A DNA stretch of 30,000 nt. Origin: Bigelowiella natans CCMP2755. Its lineage: Eukaryota; Cercozoa; Chlorarachniophyceae. The notes beneath the pieces were generated by a model. It was not told the DNA's origin and made no database searches. It saw only the letters and a program-made list of their open reading frames with translations. The position numbers and the translations under genes are program-made. Numbering within the stretch: the stretch's first letter is position 1; every line of letters begins with the position of its first letter. Location: the NCBI GenBank assembly GCA_000320545.1, contig ADNK01001075.1, forward strand, positions 1 through 30,000. The letters are read 5' to 3'. This document shows positions 10,925 to 21,747 of the stretch, one piece after another.

Positions 10925-13900
10925 ATTTGCACACCCATCAGGGAAAAAACAACATACCATCTCGAAAGTTCCATGAGAAAGCATGGCAAATGAGAAAGTT
11001 GCTGCTGCGACTCACGGGGCTGTAGCTTGTGCTCATGAAACCAGGGAATGCTGCCTTCTGCCCGGCAGCACTGGTTCGTATCAACGCTTGGGCGACGCTA
11101 GGAATGCATCCATGCCAAACTGGAGACCCGTCCTCCAGAGGCGAGAGCTCTGTTGCTGCTGCTGCTGCTGCTGCTGCGGTGTTTCCTTTGGCCTGAAGAA
11201 ACTCCTCCTCAATTGCGGGGTTTCGCATCTTGAAGAAAATCGGCGACAGAACAGCTTCCTGCATGATTCTCAGGATAACCTCTCGCTCGGCTAGGAGGCG
11301 TTTCACAACAGCTGGATCGACCCGGGCTGCATTGATCTTCTTCTTAAACATCTCAGTCGCACGTGTGCGGACGGCTAAGGGAGGGATGCGTCCTCCTCCC
11401 TCGAAATAACCTGCATTTAGCACGTCGCTGCCCTCGTTACCCATCGTGTAGAACCGAATGACAGCGAGGTAGATCCCCTCAACGAGCGAGCATGCGGCAT
11501 GAGGGTGGTCGATAAGTTTCTCACTGAACGAAACCGTGCTGATGAGCCCTCGCTGAATATCGTCTATGAGCCTGTAGAAGCAATTGTCTTCTTCTCGCGC
11601 CTCCTCTTGCTGTTTCTTGGTCCTGCCGCTTTCCTCGAGACTTGGAAGCAGCTGGCAAACAGCCCTGGCCAAACCAGAGCCCCACGTGAGCCGCTCGAAA
11701 ACATCATAAAGGGGGTTCAAATGCGTCGGGTGGCTGTAGGCGGTCAGCATCGAGTGCTCCGCCGACGAGAGGTGAAGCAAATTGAATAGGTCCCCCCGCG
11801 CTGCTCGATGCTGCTCGTTCTCCCTGTCCAGCAAGTTCTCGCCGATGTGCTTGCAGAACTGAAATCTTTGGTGTTTGTCGAGATAGTTAGCGCTCTCTGG
11901 CTTCGAGCCCGAGAAGGAAAACCGCCCCCCCCGCAACGTCAGGCTGTCCTGATCCCACTCGCAGTAGGCCACCGAATCGGCTGCAAGCTGGCAGGAGCTC
12001 TGAGAGATGAGGTACGGCACGTTCATGGGCTCTTTTTGGTGTTTCTCTGCATGGAATCCATTCAACAACAGGTCTGTCCATTCCTTGCTGTAGTAGTAGT
12101 CGGGAAAACATTTCCCATGAGGTCCGGCGCCGAGCACCTTCCAGAGATTCTTCAAGGTCATCTTTCCACCTAATCATGGGTATGTTTTCTTAGAAGAGCC
12201 TCACTACATTTTTACAATTTAGAACGTCCCCACTCACCAGGATGGCCATTCGTACGAACTTTGTGTCCGTCTATGATGAAGGTACGCGCCGGTATCTCTT
12301 TTAAGTTCGTTTCATCTGTGCTCAACAACAACAACAACAACAACCACCACCACCACCACCACCACCACCACAACAAGCAATGCATGGCCTTTAGATGATG
12401 GCACAAACAACATAAGCTTGCACGTAGCATTTCCTTATTCTCATTTGAAAGGGAATATTTTCATTTGCTTAGGTTGGCATTTCTTTTGCAATCACATCAT
12501 CCTCAATGAATCAGGACGCGTACGGAGCAGAGTCACTATAAACCTGGAATGAGCTCTCGAAATGCCATGTGCCAGGTGCCATGTTTCCGTGCTGGCCAAC
12601 CAGCAAGCTCATCAACATCATCTCTCAGCCCTTGTGAATTCAATCGAAAATTCTCGTCTCCCGCAAGGTCGTAGGCATCAAATGCGCCCATAATTTCTGT
12701 GAAGGAGTGATCTCTCCCTTGGATCATCCACACCAACATCAACAGGCGAAAGAACGGCATCTCATGTTTACTTAGGCCTAGAATCCGGGCCAATTCGTAC
12801 ATAGCGCTTGTCGTAGACGACGGCCCAGAGAACATGGGAAGATTCTTGTCTATCTGCTGCTGGCCCCAGCTTACCATTGTTACATCGTATTGTGGCTCTC
12901 CATCTTCACTGGATGGCCAAGAATCTTTACTGCTGCTATTCTCACCATTTGTTTGCGATGAATCAGGGCTGCTTTCAGGGTCTTGCTTCGACACCTTAAC
13001 GCACTGCTGTGTTTGATAGTCATACCTGCATCTCCCAGGACGATTTCCTCTCTTCTCACACAGAATCTTGCTGTCAACTGAGGCCTTCGCCCCGTTCGCA
13101 GGCTGAATCAATCCAGCAGAAAACGTGCAGCCCGTGTTACGCTTTCGATCCCACGCATCATTGAGAGAGGACGTAGTAACCTGGTATCCATTTGCCCCAG
13201 GGAAGAACGTGTTGCCCGAAGGCAGCGTGGAACTAGGGTCGCCGATCTCATCGATCCGCCAAGCTGCTGATGCGTTTGATTGCTGCGGCATTTCCGTCTT
13301 GTAGAGCTGAGGCTTTGGGCGACCATATATCACCTCTGAGCTGCACGTCGATGGACGTCCGCCGTTCCCTATGAATTCCTTCGCCATGGCGGGATCGTCC
13401 TCCTGACCGGTACCCCGCTTGGCGTGCTTCCCGAACACGTTCCACCCGTAGTATTTTAGCAACGGCCAGCCGATGGGCTGGATTGTGAGAGCTTCTCCGA
13501 AGTTGTTGATGGTTGTTTTCCCCCCACAAGCTGCACCGTCGGACCCTCAGCTTTCTCTTAATAAGCGGCCGATTGATCATGTTCTCAGAGGAGCGCCGAG
13601 ACACAAGGGCTTCATAATGGGTCTTTCCGAACTTTCTCATGGTTTGCGACGCCACGTGATAAGCCATGCTCGTCCTCACCCGGTCAGGAGCCGTTTTGAT
13701 GATGTGATTTAACACATCGGCCTTTTCCTTCAGACTGGCATCCAGCAGCTCGCTCTCATATGCAACGAAACCGATGCCTCCCTCACCCCCTGATGCCCCC
13801 CCGAGCAGGTTTGAGAGCATGTTTTCCTGGAAGAAATTGTTCGAAAAGACCGCCCGATTCGGGCCCTTCTGGATATGCTCGACAATTTCGAGTGTCTTGT

Positions 13901-15495
13901 ACAACAGCCACTCGACAGCCCAACTCACTCCCTCAAACTTCCACATCTCCTGGCCTATTTTGTTGCTTTCAAACACCTTATTCGCTCGGCGAAGTTGGCC
14001 GTCCATGAGCATCAGCATGCGTGATTTGTAATCGTCGTCCCAAAAGGAGCGCTTGCCGTATCGCTCGTCCACGATCCGGCTGGCCTCCGCGACCGTGGAG
14101 CCTTCATAATGGTTGGCGACCAGTCTGACCGCCCTCCGGAAGTTAGACTTGCAGATGAATTTCGCGAAGCTTCCATGCTGGAGTTCCGCAAAAACTCGCA
14201 CGTTTCCAGGGTCTTCTTCTGCTGCCCCCCCCTCTTCTTGACGAACCTTGATCTTGGAGATGATTTCAGATAGCAATCGCCCTCGGTGACCCTGTAGTTT
14301 CTTCTCCCTCTTTCTATCGATCTTGCGCAAGATTTCGGACACGTCAATCTGGAACGTATCACGGGAAAATGCCACCAGGCTCTTGTGCATATCTTCGAGA
14401 CACTGCGCGATGCTGGGCACTAATGAGCACGTAGCCTCACATCCGCCGTCGGTCATGGTGCATTCCCTTTGAACAGCAGTATTAATTTAAATTTCAGCGA
14501 CTACATTATTTAGTCTGATTCTCAGTATAATTCAGAAGTAAAAAGAACCACCTCTCACACTGGTCAATCTGGGTGAAGAATAACTCGTACTCCTTCGGAA
14601 GCTGTGTTGCAATCCCTTCTGGGTCGTTGGAGAAGGAGCAAACATACTTAGGGGGCCACGGCTCGCAGGTATCTGGTTGGCTAGTCCTCCCCGACGTTGT
14701 CTGACCCTTGAAGTAGCTTTTCCTTTTCTTACACTTACCTCCTTGTATCCACTTGCAATGCTCATAGCTGCAGCAGCTCCTTGGGAAAGCAAGGGCGATT
14801 CATATACAGGCTTTGGAGATATACAGCTGGTTTCCATTACAAGATTTTATATTAGGTACCTTTTGCTATGCTGATTGGAACAATGATACATCCCCGCCAC
14901 CGTGATTCTATCCGACGTATGGTGAGCGAAGTTCTGACATGAATAAACAGGATTGGGGTCATCAGCCGTTCTCGGAGGTCTTGTCCAGAAGCATCCATCC
15001 AAAGGGGCAATGCAGTCGTCCTGATTAGATTATATGACTCAATATGAGTGGTGGTGTTCATTCTTGATCGGCTCCATTATAAAAATCCGTCGTTGCTACC
15101 ACTGTCTCCCGTAGATAGCATCGCTTGCCCTTCCCGTGATTCATAAGGTGCCTTGTTAAGGGGCTAATCCCCTCTCCGAACGCATCTAGGGGGGAATCCG
15201 GCATTGAACCGCTTACAATCCCAGCCACGTCACTAGCCCATTTTTTAAACCGCTTTAGAAAGTTTTCCGCCGGGGATTCTCGCGTGTATTCTGTGCGGTT
15301 CCTGGAGAGGTGCTCGCCTGCTTGGATCTTGCGAGAATTGAATAACCTGCTTCTGTTTCCCCCAGTCTCGAAGGTCTCCGAGATCTCCAAAATTGAGTGC
15401 TCATTTACATTATAGCTGGCGCTAGACCTAGACGTGTGCACGGCCTGTGGTGTGTTGCAGAACAAAAACGCAGCGAGCAGCAAGCCTGGGCCCAT
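8560..15495 (-). CDS. Secreted ADP-ribosyltransferase-like protein, 14 exons
   Basis: Exons in order: 15100-15495, 14860-15020, 14739-14826, 14552-14700, 12544-14466, 11016-12169, 10741-10863, 10508-10650 (3' end uncertain), 10023-10413, 9800-9895, 9547-9666, 9283-9413, 8843-9080 and 8560-8745 (stop TAA). All joins are GT-AG and phase-consistent, and the lengths sum to about 1,765 codons once one extra base in the fifth exon is discounted. The start ATG at 15495 opens a classic signal peptide (MGPGLLLAAFLFCNT...). Residues about 130-300 are cysteine-rich. About 300-900 are long and unassigned. The ART core follows: a VWHG strand at about residue 1255, GFMSTSYSP at about 1282 and SEEEALMP at about 1322. 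This matches the three-part fold of arginine-type mono-ADP-ribosyltransferases, except that His stands where Arg is usual. About 380 unassigned residues follow. The likely role is NAD-dependent modification of an extracellular or lumenal target. This is inference; activity and target are unknown. It could be a defence factor, a self-processing enzyme or a degenerate copy. Confidence 0.78.
9099..9127. repeat. (TA)n microsatellite
   Basis: TA tract in the intron just upstream of exon 8843-9080 of the ART-like gene. Confidence 0.95.
9484..9513. repeat. (ATG)n microsatellite
   Basis: Ten ATG units in the intron between exons 9547-9666 and 9283-9413. Confidence 0.95.
9959..9999. repeat. (AAAT)n/(TA)n compound repeat
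   Basis: AAAT units grade into TA units, between exons 10023-10413 and 9800-9895. Confidence 0.95.
10508..12169 (-). CDS. ART catalytic core exons
   Basis: Exon 11016-12169 supplies a helix with VIRFYTMG...LN, which resembles the helix before the first ART strand. It then gives a GCT/GCA-encoded run of eight alanines, the strand VWHG (His codon at 11112-11114) and GFMSTSYSP at the donor CCCC|GTGAGT (11016/11015). Exon 10741-10863 gives a glycine-led strand GHLLQIEG and S-E-E-E-A-L (glutamate codons 10756-10764), the usual ExE site with the catalytic second Glu. Exon 10650 onward begins GTLYEVGAV, the strand that normally follows ExE. The 152-base intron between the STS and ExE exons holds a (CA)n tract. 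The usual Arg of the first strand is replaced by His, so NAD binding may differ. Confidence 0.75.
10876..10921. repeat. (CA)n microsatellite
   Basis: It lies in the 152-base intron that separates the STS and ExE exons of the ART core and fills about a third of that intron. Confidence 0.95.
11153..11176. repeat. (CTG)n triplet repeat inside coding sequence
   Basis: It encodes a run of eight alanines in the ART-like protein, about a dozen residues before the VWHG strand. It is one of very few microsatellites in this window that fall inside an exon. Confidence 0.85.
12326..12372. repeat. (CAA)n/(CCA)n compound repeat
   Basis: Triplet tracts in the intron between exons 12544-14466 and 11016-12169. 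Confidence 0.95.
12544..14466 (-). CDS. Long central exon with a frame jump and an HSFTEIM motif
   Basis: This 1,923-base exon is read in one frame from 14466 to about 13550 and in another from about 13520 to 12544. Both halves look coding, and the second frame is entered by dropping one base. Two suspect runs lie at the switch: three C (13544-13546) and six C (13520-13525). The last third contains MFSGPSSTTSAMYELARI and, about 25 residues on, GRDHSFTEIMGAFDAYD, a helical block with an invariant-looking HSFxEIM signature. I have no name for it. An acidic serine-rich linker lies before it. The donor at 12544/12543 (CCAG|GTTTAT) joins in phase to 12169. Confidence 0.7.
14466..15495 (-). CDS. 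N-terminal secreted, cysteine-rich part of the ART-like protein
   Basis: This part holds exon 1 (15100-15495), exon 2 (14860-15020), exon 3 (14739-14826) and exon 4 (14552-14700), joined to exon 5 from 14466. Exon 1 has an N-terminal hydrophobic core, then a threonine/serine and Asn-X-Ser/Thr-bearing region. Exon 2 carries cysteines in CIAPLDGCFW, YSCQNF and MYHCSN. Exon 4 carries TCEPWPPKYVCSF and IDQCE, and exon 5 opens with CTMTDGGCEATC. The spacing suggests disulphide-bonded extracellular modules, with no family I recognise. The introns between exons 2/3 and 3/4 would be only 33 and 38 bases, whereas the others in the gene are about 79 bases or more, so these two joins are the least secure. 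Confidence 0.65.
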
Positions 15496-16787
15496 TTAGG
15501 TGCATGCACCAGCCGCGCAGCCAGCACCACCAGGATTCGAACACAGACAATGGTTTTTTGAAAGAAGGAATTTAAAATATCGGCCCACAGACAAAGGGAA
15601 ACTTGGCTGAGTTTTCTCCCTCATAGGAGCGACATGAATTTAGGATAGTCGCACTGCGAAAATCTACGGCTAATCTGCGTCAGAGGACACCCTTTTCGGA
15701 GCGCAGAAAAGCAGCTGAATTATTCCCTGCGACAAGTACTTTGCGGCTGTGAATAAGCTTCGACGAAAGTCGAAGCACTCATGGGTGCACGCGGAAGACC
15801 AATTGCGGAAGACGGCGAGCAATCTTCAATTGCCACCACTGGTCATTTGATGCTGAATTAACATCATTCACAGGGGGTGGAGAACAACTACTTGGAGTCA
15901 GTGAATCGATTGTGGAAGGCTCTGATTTGTCGCGGTTTAGATTAGAAGCAGCGAATGTCCTTCTCAGAAATTGCGATGCGAGCACATGGTGCTCGATTGT
16001 GGTTCGTTGTTCTGCTTGATCGATGGATGTGCCGAGTCACAGGTCACTACACGCACGGATGCGGGCATGAGTTAGGCGCGTGTGATCATCTGAGACATTA
16101 AAAAGTGAATTTAAATTTGAAATCCTATGAGCTGTCAAGCGACCACCGGCATGCATTCGCCATGCAGCGCAATGAATGCAAAGCCCGCGTGCAAACTGGA
16201 TGTTCATGCAAACGCTGCGTGCATGTGCCAATTGGTGGCACAAATGTAGAAGCTTGCGGTCTTCTGTAGATGTGTACAGCTAGACGGTGTAGATAGTCTC
16301 ATTCGATCACGAGTGCATGCACGCTTGATCGACATGCACACTTGTTTGCACAAATGCATGCGCAGCATCGCTCATGTGTCACAGGCTAATTGCACATTTG
16401 CATGCTAGCAACATGGCGGCGGCTTGTTATTCAGTCACTAGTGCACAACGCGTACGTAGAAAATGATCAGTAAATTTGGTTTAATGATGCACACCGATTA
16501 AGTAAATAGTTGCCACATGTGCGGCTATCTTGCAACATTCTTCATCGAATCACAGTTGCAGTTGTATCATAGTCTAAGGAGGAACTCGACAACTCGAGAC
16601 CCGCTTGTATAAACCAATCATTGGATTGCAGTTTTTCGCCTTTTGTGCTAGTTGGGACGCATAAATTCCCGAATGATGACGTGCTTAAATTAACCCCTCA
16701 AATTTCTGGAGGAAAAAATATGGGTGTGCATAAAGATGAACAATATCAGTATAATAAAGATTTAATTCCTTTTTTGTTTGAATATAG
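15496..16787. other. Upstream region of the ART-like gene, no assigned gene
   Basis: It presumably holds the promoter and leader of the minus-strand ART-like gene. No TATA box is obvious. A GAAA-loop hairpin sits at 15757-15776. TGCATG/GCATGC words are dense from about 16140 to 16410. A short minus-strand frame at 15779-15985 has no supporting features. Confidence 0.4.
15757..15776. repeat. 8-bp hairpin with a GAAA loop
   Basis: GCTTCGAC and GTCGAAGC flank GAAA. The stem is perfect and closes a GNRA-type tetraloop, an unusually stable RNA shape. It lies about 260 bases upstream of the ART-like start codon. Confidence 0.6.
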
Positions 16788-17023
16788 CATACAATGGATA
16801 TCGAAATTATGTTCGAGAGCTTGTCATTTATCAATTAATAGTTGGACGTTTTCCCCATGGTATTCCAACGGACATTATTCGTATTTCTCATCTTCCTCTA
16901 TTCATTCGTTCACATGTGTCCCTACCTCTAGCACATCGTCTTCATGGAGTACATTCCGTAGTTCTGGGGAAGAAATATCAAAATATTGATGAGATGACTG
17001 TTGCTACCAAAAGTGACATGTAA
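16788..17023 (+). CDS. Candidate terminal exon, unknown protein
   Basis: An acceptor (TTGTTTGAATATAG) opens a frame of 78 codons ending in TAA. The translation (NGYRNYVRELVIYQLIVGRF..., then LPLAHRLHGVHSVVLGKKYQ) is balanced and protein-like. A second frame at 16621-16780 may be its upstream exon, but I cannot place a phase-matched donor. I do not recognise the protein. Confidence 0.35.
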
Positions 17024-18424
17024 ACATGTTGCTGTTCTTTCGAAAGATAATTAGAATAAAAAAAAATCAAGTTCCCAGCCACGATTATGATCGATAGCCA
17101 AGCCGATCTCGATTGAATATGATCTACGTGAAAGAGCAGCTAAATTTTCAATTTTTGTTTATGTCCCCTTGAAACAAAATTCGCGCTCACCGTTCCGATT
17201 CGAGTCTGCCATCATCGAAGTTCGGGATGTCTATCAGAAGAGTTATGATGCAACAAGCAAAAGCATAAACGGTGCACAAATAAGGTCACGAATGTAAAAG
17301 GGCTATACACACACATGTAACTATGTACACAAAATGAGAAGAGGGCTGACAAGCGTATCATTGCTATGTACAAATCCTCATGCCTCTTAAAAACTACATT
17401 GCATCGACTTGGCATCAATTACACTCTGTGGCTCCGACTCATATTCGCATGTATCACCCACACACCTGCGTATTTCTAAGTCGTGATAGTGGTATAATTC
17501 CGAGGCCTCTTCTCGGTCGTTCACCATTCCTCTGCTGGAAGCCCAACTGACCATGATCGTCATTATCAGCATTATCCAGCGGTGCCAAGTATGCTGCGGC
17601 TGCTGGCCACTGCCGTGTTGACGACAGCAAACGACCGGATCGTAATTTCTTGAAATCACTCTTCGAATGATTGAGTTTCGCCATTTCAATGCTGGCCTGC
17701 GTAACGTATGCAAACTTTAACGGGTAATGATTTCGGCTCACATTTTTTTTGTTTAAGGGGATAATGTCGTAGAAAGAATCGTGATGGTTTCGGGGTAATT
17801 TGTGGAGGCCAAAGGTGACGAATAACCAAAAATACGATCAAAGGAAGGAGACAAATCAAAATCAATGTCGTCGAGAGGGAAAATAATAGTATGGTTGGTA
17901 TTGAGTGTCAGTCTGTTGCTGTATCTGCTACTCATCGTAGGATCTCCCTGACTTACTCATACAAACACACAGAATCACGTACCCTTCCAGTAGAAGCAAG
18001 TGCTTTAGACCCTATTTTGATCTCTCCACGACTGGATATTACACTCCTAGAAAAACGAATAAATGCGATAAGTCAAGTTTTGTGTCATAATCGGCAGCAA
18101 TTGCGTGTATGCTGCAGCATATGTGCTGATCTTACTCTCGGAATTCTCTACTACTGACGAGTCGCTGCTGCAACCACGCACCATTCGATCTCCATTAGAA
18201 CGTGCTACGATTGCTACTTCAAAATACTACCTCCTTGCAATGGCACTTATGCAGTTTTTTTCTCTACTGAGCTTCCGATCCCTGTAGGATGCAGACGGAC
18301 AAAGGCACACACGATCGAGGATCATGGGAAAATACTCTTAAACAATATGTCAAAGTGCTCTGAACGAAGTACAGTTACGCTACTGCAAACGTATTTTTCC
18401 ATCCTTGCTCAAATACAATAAACA
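17024..18424. other. Unassigned region with weak coding signals
   Basis: Several mutually exclusive frames look partly coding. They include 17387-17714 minus, a hydrophobic stretch on the minus strand near 17810-17890 (PLIVFLVIRHLW), and two overlapping plus frames at 17891-18157 and 18105-18287. No consistent splice chain could be made. This may be a decayed gene or one with unusual splicing. Confidence 0.35.
17387..17714 (-). pseudogene. Possible exon or decayed coding segment
   Basis: After an acceptor (CCCGTTAAAG) the first frame reads YVTQASIEMAKLNHSKSD and continues as a plausible protein to about 17540. A second frame then looks coding (GMVNDREEASELYHYHDLE) to a TAA at 17387. No intron of sensible size fits the switch, so a frameshift is possible. 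Family unknown. Confidence 0.3.
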
Positions 18425-21400
18425 TCAGATATCGTACTCGACAGTGGCTCTCTTCAGAGATATCTCGCCATACTTTTCTTTCACAACCATATAAACGGCC
18501 CTGACAAGATAAAACAGTGACGATCAATGCTGGCAATCTGGGAGACGGAGGAATGTAGCGCTGTTTGTCACTTATCAAGAAAAGATCTCTTCATCACCAT
18601 AATTTTAGACTGACGAGAGTGTTGATGAAGTTGTAGCTTGCTTGTTTGTGCGTGAGTGTTTCGTGTATTTGTGTGCGTGTTACCAGGAATAGAATGAGCA
18701 GTTACAGACTACAATAATAGCTGAGAGTATGAACTTAATAGAAGGAGAAAATGAAGTCATATTTTGAACAGAAGCAAAAGAGGAGGAGGAGGAGGCGGCG
18801 GCGGCGGAGGAGAAGCTGCAACAGTAGTAGCAGAGATAAAAAATGGAAGTAGCAGTTGTACTTGTAGAATGGCTGCAATTACTACGATGGGTCAGGAATA
18901 ATTTCTATGAAATATTAGGTGTTTGCGCAGATGTGTATCTGCGTGTGCGAGTGTGGTGGTTGTCTATCAATGTCAGTCGCAGGCCAACAATGTCAAACCT
19001 ACCTGAACTATTATGTCAACTTGCAGATACAGAAATTGTCCGAAGAAGTAAGTGACGAAGGAATTTATGAGACCATAAATCTGACGATGCACTCATGTTA
19101 CAATTCACAATAGAATTGCTGATAAATCATTATTCACGGAAATATAATGGGATTTACCAACCTCTAGGTTATTGCACATATCTAAGTCATATGGATGGTA
19201 GTAGAGTTGCAAGGTGAGAGATATAACGATAAGCAGGGTAGCCGTGACAGCCTAACAAAGACGTAAGAAAGTGAGCTGCAAGGAAATGCACGGAAACTAT
19301 GCACAGGTCAAAGCCAAAAGGGTAGTAGAGAACAACAACAAACCTCCCCAAACATTATTTGTTCGAAAAAGCTATTATTTTGACTTTCTGCTTACAAGTT
19401 CTACCTGTAATTGTGGGAAGCCAATGAACACCGCGATGGCCACGATGAGAATCTTCCGAATCATGATGGTGATCTGCATTTTGGATGTGAAGAAGAAATC
19501 ATCTAATTGCACGATTTGCACTTGTCTAGTACGCTGTCGTTGTCATTGAAATTGATCAATACGATTGAGAAACATCATAAATTGGCATCTATTCATGGGG
19601 AGAAGCACCTCCCAGTAGTAAAACGAGGGACGATAACCATTGAACAATAAGAAAACCTGAAAGATATCGTTACAAGAACACAATTAACCACCACTTCTTC
19701 TCTCTCCATAACTTCTATTATATTGGCTACGACTTTCATGCTGTTTCTGAGCTTGAAGAATCTGAATATTAGCAAGAACCAGAGTATAATTTTTTTTTTG
19801 CCGTTAAGTAGATGTGATGACGGGGATGTACACTTCGTACGCTTGTTGTCAAAGTAAAAGTGTCGAGAAAACATCTTTTCCTTTTTAAAAACAAATGATA
19901 GAATTGACTTTGAAAGAAGATTGAGGAAAGAAGCGTCTATATCATCACTGCAGATTCATTCACCATTATGCACAGAGGACAACGATGTTCGGTCAGTACC
20001 TCTCTGATAAAGAAAGAGAGGCCTCGTAATCTGGCGTCCATCTAAGCAACATTGTGATCTACTTTCAGATTTTTGTACACCCAAGTAAATACCCGATTAT
20101 TTCTTTTTACAAACACATCTCTTCATACACGTGCGACTAGGAAGATTTATATACAATTTATTGAAATAGTTCTGTTAACAGGAGGAGCACCTTGATCTCA
20201 TGTCATCTCTTGTACTGCGAAGAATGTACAAGCACAACATCGGGAACCCTGATGTGTATGATTTAGAGAGAATTATTTTGCTAGGATGATAACAAATGCT
20301 ATGGACGATGATAGCCTGAAACACATGTTATCAGGACTCCTCATCGACAAGTGCTAACAACCCGCATCTATAAGCTCCATTTTAAGATTTTAACAAAAAT
20401 TTACCAAATAAGAAGACAGAACACAATTTTGTATGTCTATGTTTGACATCAAGGGGCAAAGCAAAATATTGCCTAATATGCACACACAGCTGGGTCAAAG
20501 TACCGAGGACGTATCCTATGAACATAGGAACTCCAACTGCTAGCACCATGACCAAGTGAGATCCTTCATAGCATCTGATCATCCAAGTATTGACAAAGGT
20601 AAATAAATAAATAATAATAATAGTAAATAAATATATCGAGGCCTTATACATTGTCTATCACCATACGAAACTGCCACTGCTTAACATACCATGAATACCT
20701 TTGATTCATATCTGGAAGAAGCACAAAGGATTCTTGCAGCGATCTGACACAACATCATTTTGGGGGATGCAAAGAAGAAACGGGGAACGTCAATCGAGCA
20801 TACGAGATATGGTATTTTTCTCTTTCGCGATTACGAAGAACGTTATGTTAGATTTCTTTCCGCCACCCAATCTGCTCACAATTGAAGAGCTGAAACGTCT
20901 GAAGAACTAGAGACGGATAGATCGAGAAGATCAGAGACCTGAGTCGCAGATATATACAATCATCGGCCCGTCATCTCATTTACAATAAAGCAGCAATTTT
21001 GCCGTCTAGTATCTATCACATAAGTAAGAGAGCAACTTGTTGACGGCCTTCCTAATCTAACTTCTTCATTACAAGTTTGCAGTCCAGAATTCGGACCAGT
21101 ATTTCCGATTTCTTAGCTTCCTTATCATCGCCTGAACCTATAGATTGCCACGAAAGGCAACGTGAAGGTCAATCGATGGGGTGGCTATACGAAAGTAACA
21201 CAAGGAGGTGTAAGCTTAGAGGAGGGTGTCACTGGGAGGATATGCCAGAATAGTACTGTATACAACTACTACCTCTGGATCGTCGTCAGAAACAACATCG
21301 ACATCTCGCTGTTGATGACAAAATACAAATATGTAAAGCTTGGTTCAAGCTTTTCTTTTTATTTGACGAACAGTATCTATGCATGCTTGTCGTTCATCGT

Positions 21401-21716
21401 AGTACATCAAGACGCCCGGGCCATAAACACATCTCTCCCAACGGCCTAGAAATCCCCAAAAAACGATGATAGGGAATACAAATCATGCACACCCCTCTAC
21501 TATTACTTAACCACGCTACACTACCAAGCTTTGGCTTTTGACTTCCGTGGCCATTGCTCGAAATGTTGCCTCTGAAGACGTGATGTTATTCAATTGGAAA
21601 TGTTACAAATCACAATGGAGCACCGTTCTCAATATTGGTGATTTCCATGAACGTACCGTATTGATTTACTTCTGCAAGAGATCTGGTAAGCATCATTCCG
21701 ACATGTACCTGTACAC

Positions 21717-21747
<31 letters not shown>

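Noticed and set aside
10938-10998. Reading the ART exon through to a stop at 10938
   Set aside because: A perfect GTGAGT donor at 11015 and a phase-0 exon carrying the ExE motif at 10741-10863 make splicing far more likely than read-through.
12212-12430. Minus-strand frame with a tryptophan run
   Set aside because: It is a translated CCA repeat within the intron between exons 12544-14466 and 11016-12169.
15525-15560. GGATTCGAAC word resembling the T-arm of a tRNA on the minus strand
   Set aside because: The flanking bases do not pair into a 5-bp stem, and no D-arm, anticodon arm or acceptor stem can be placed.
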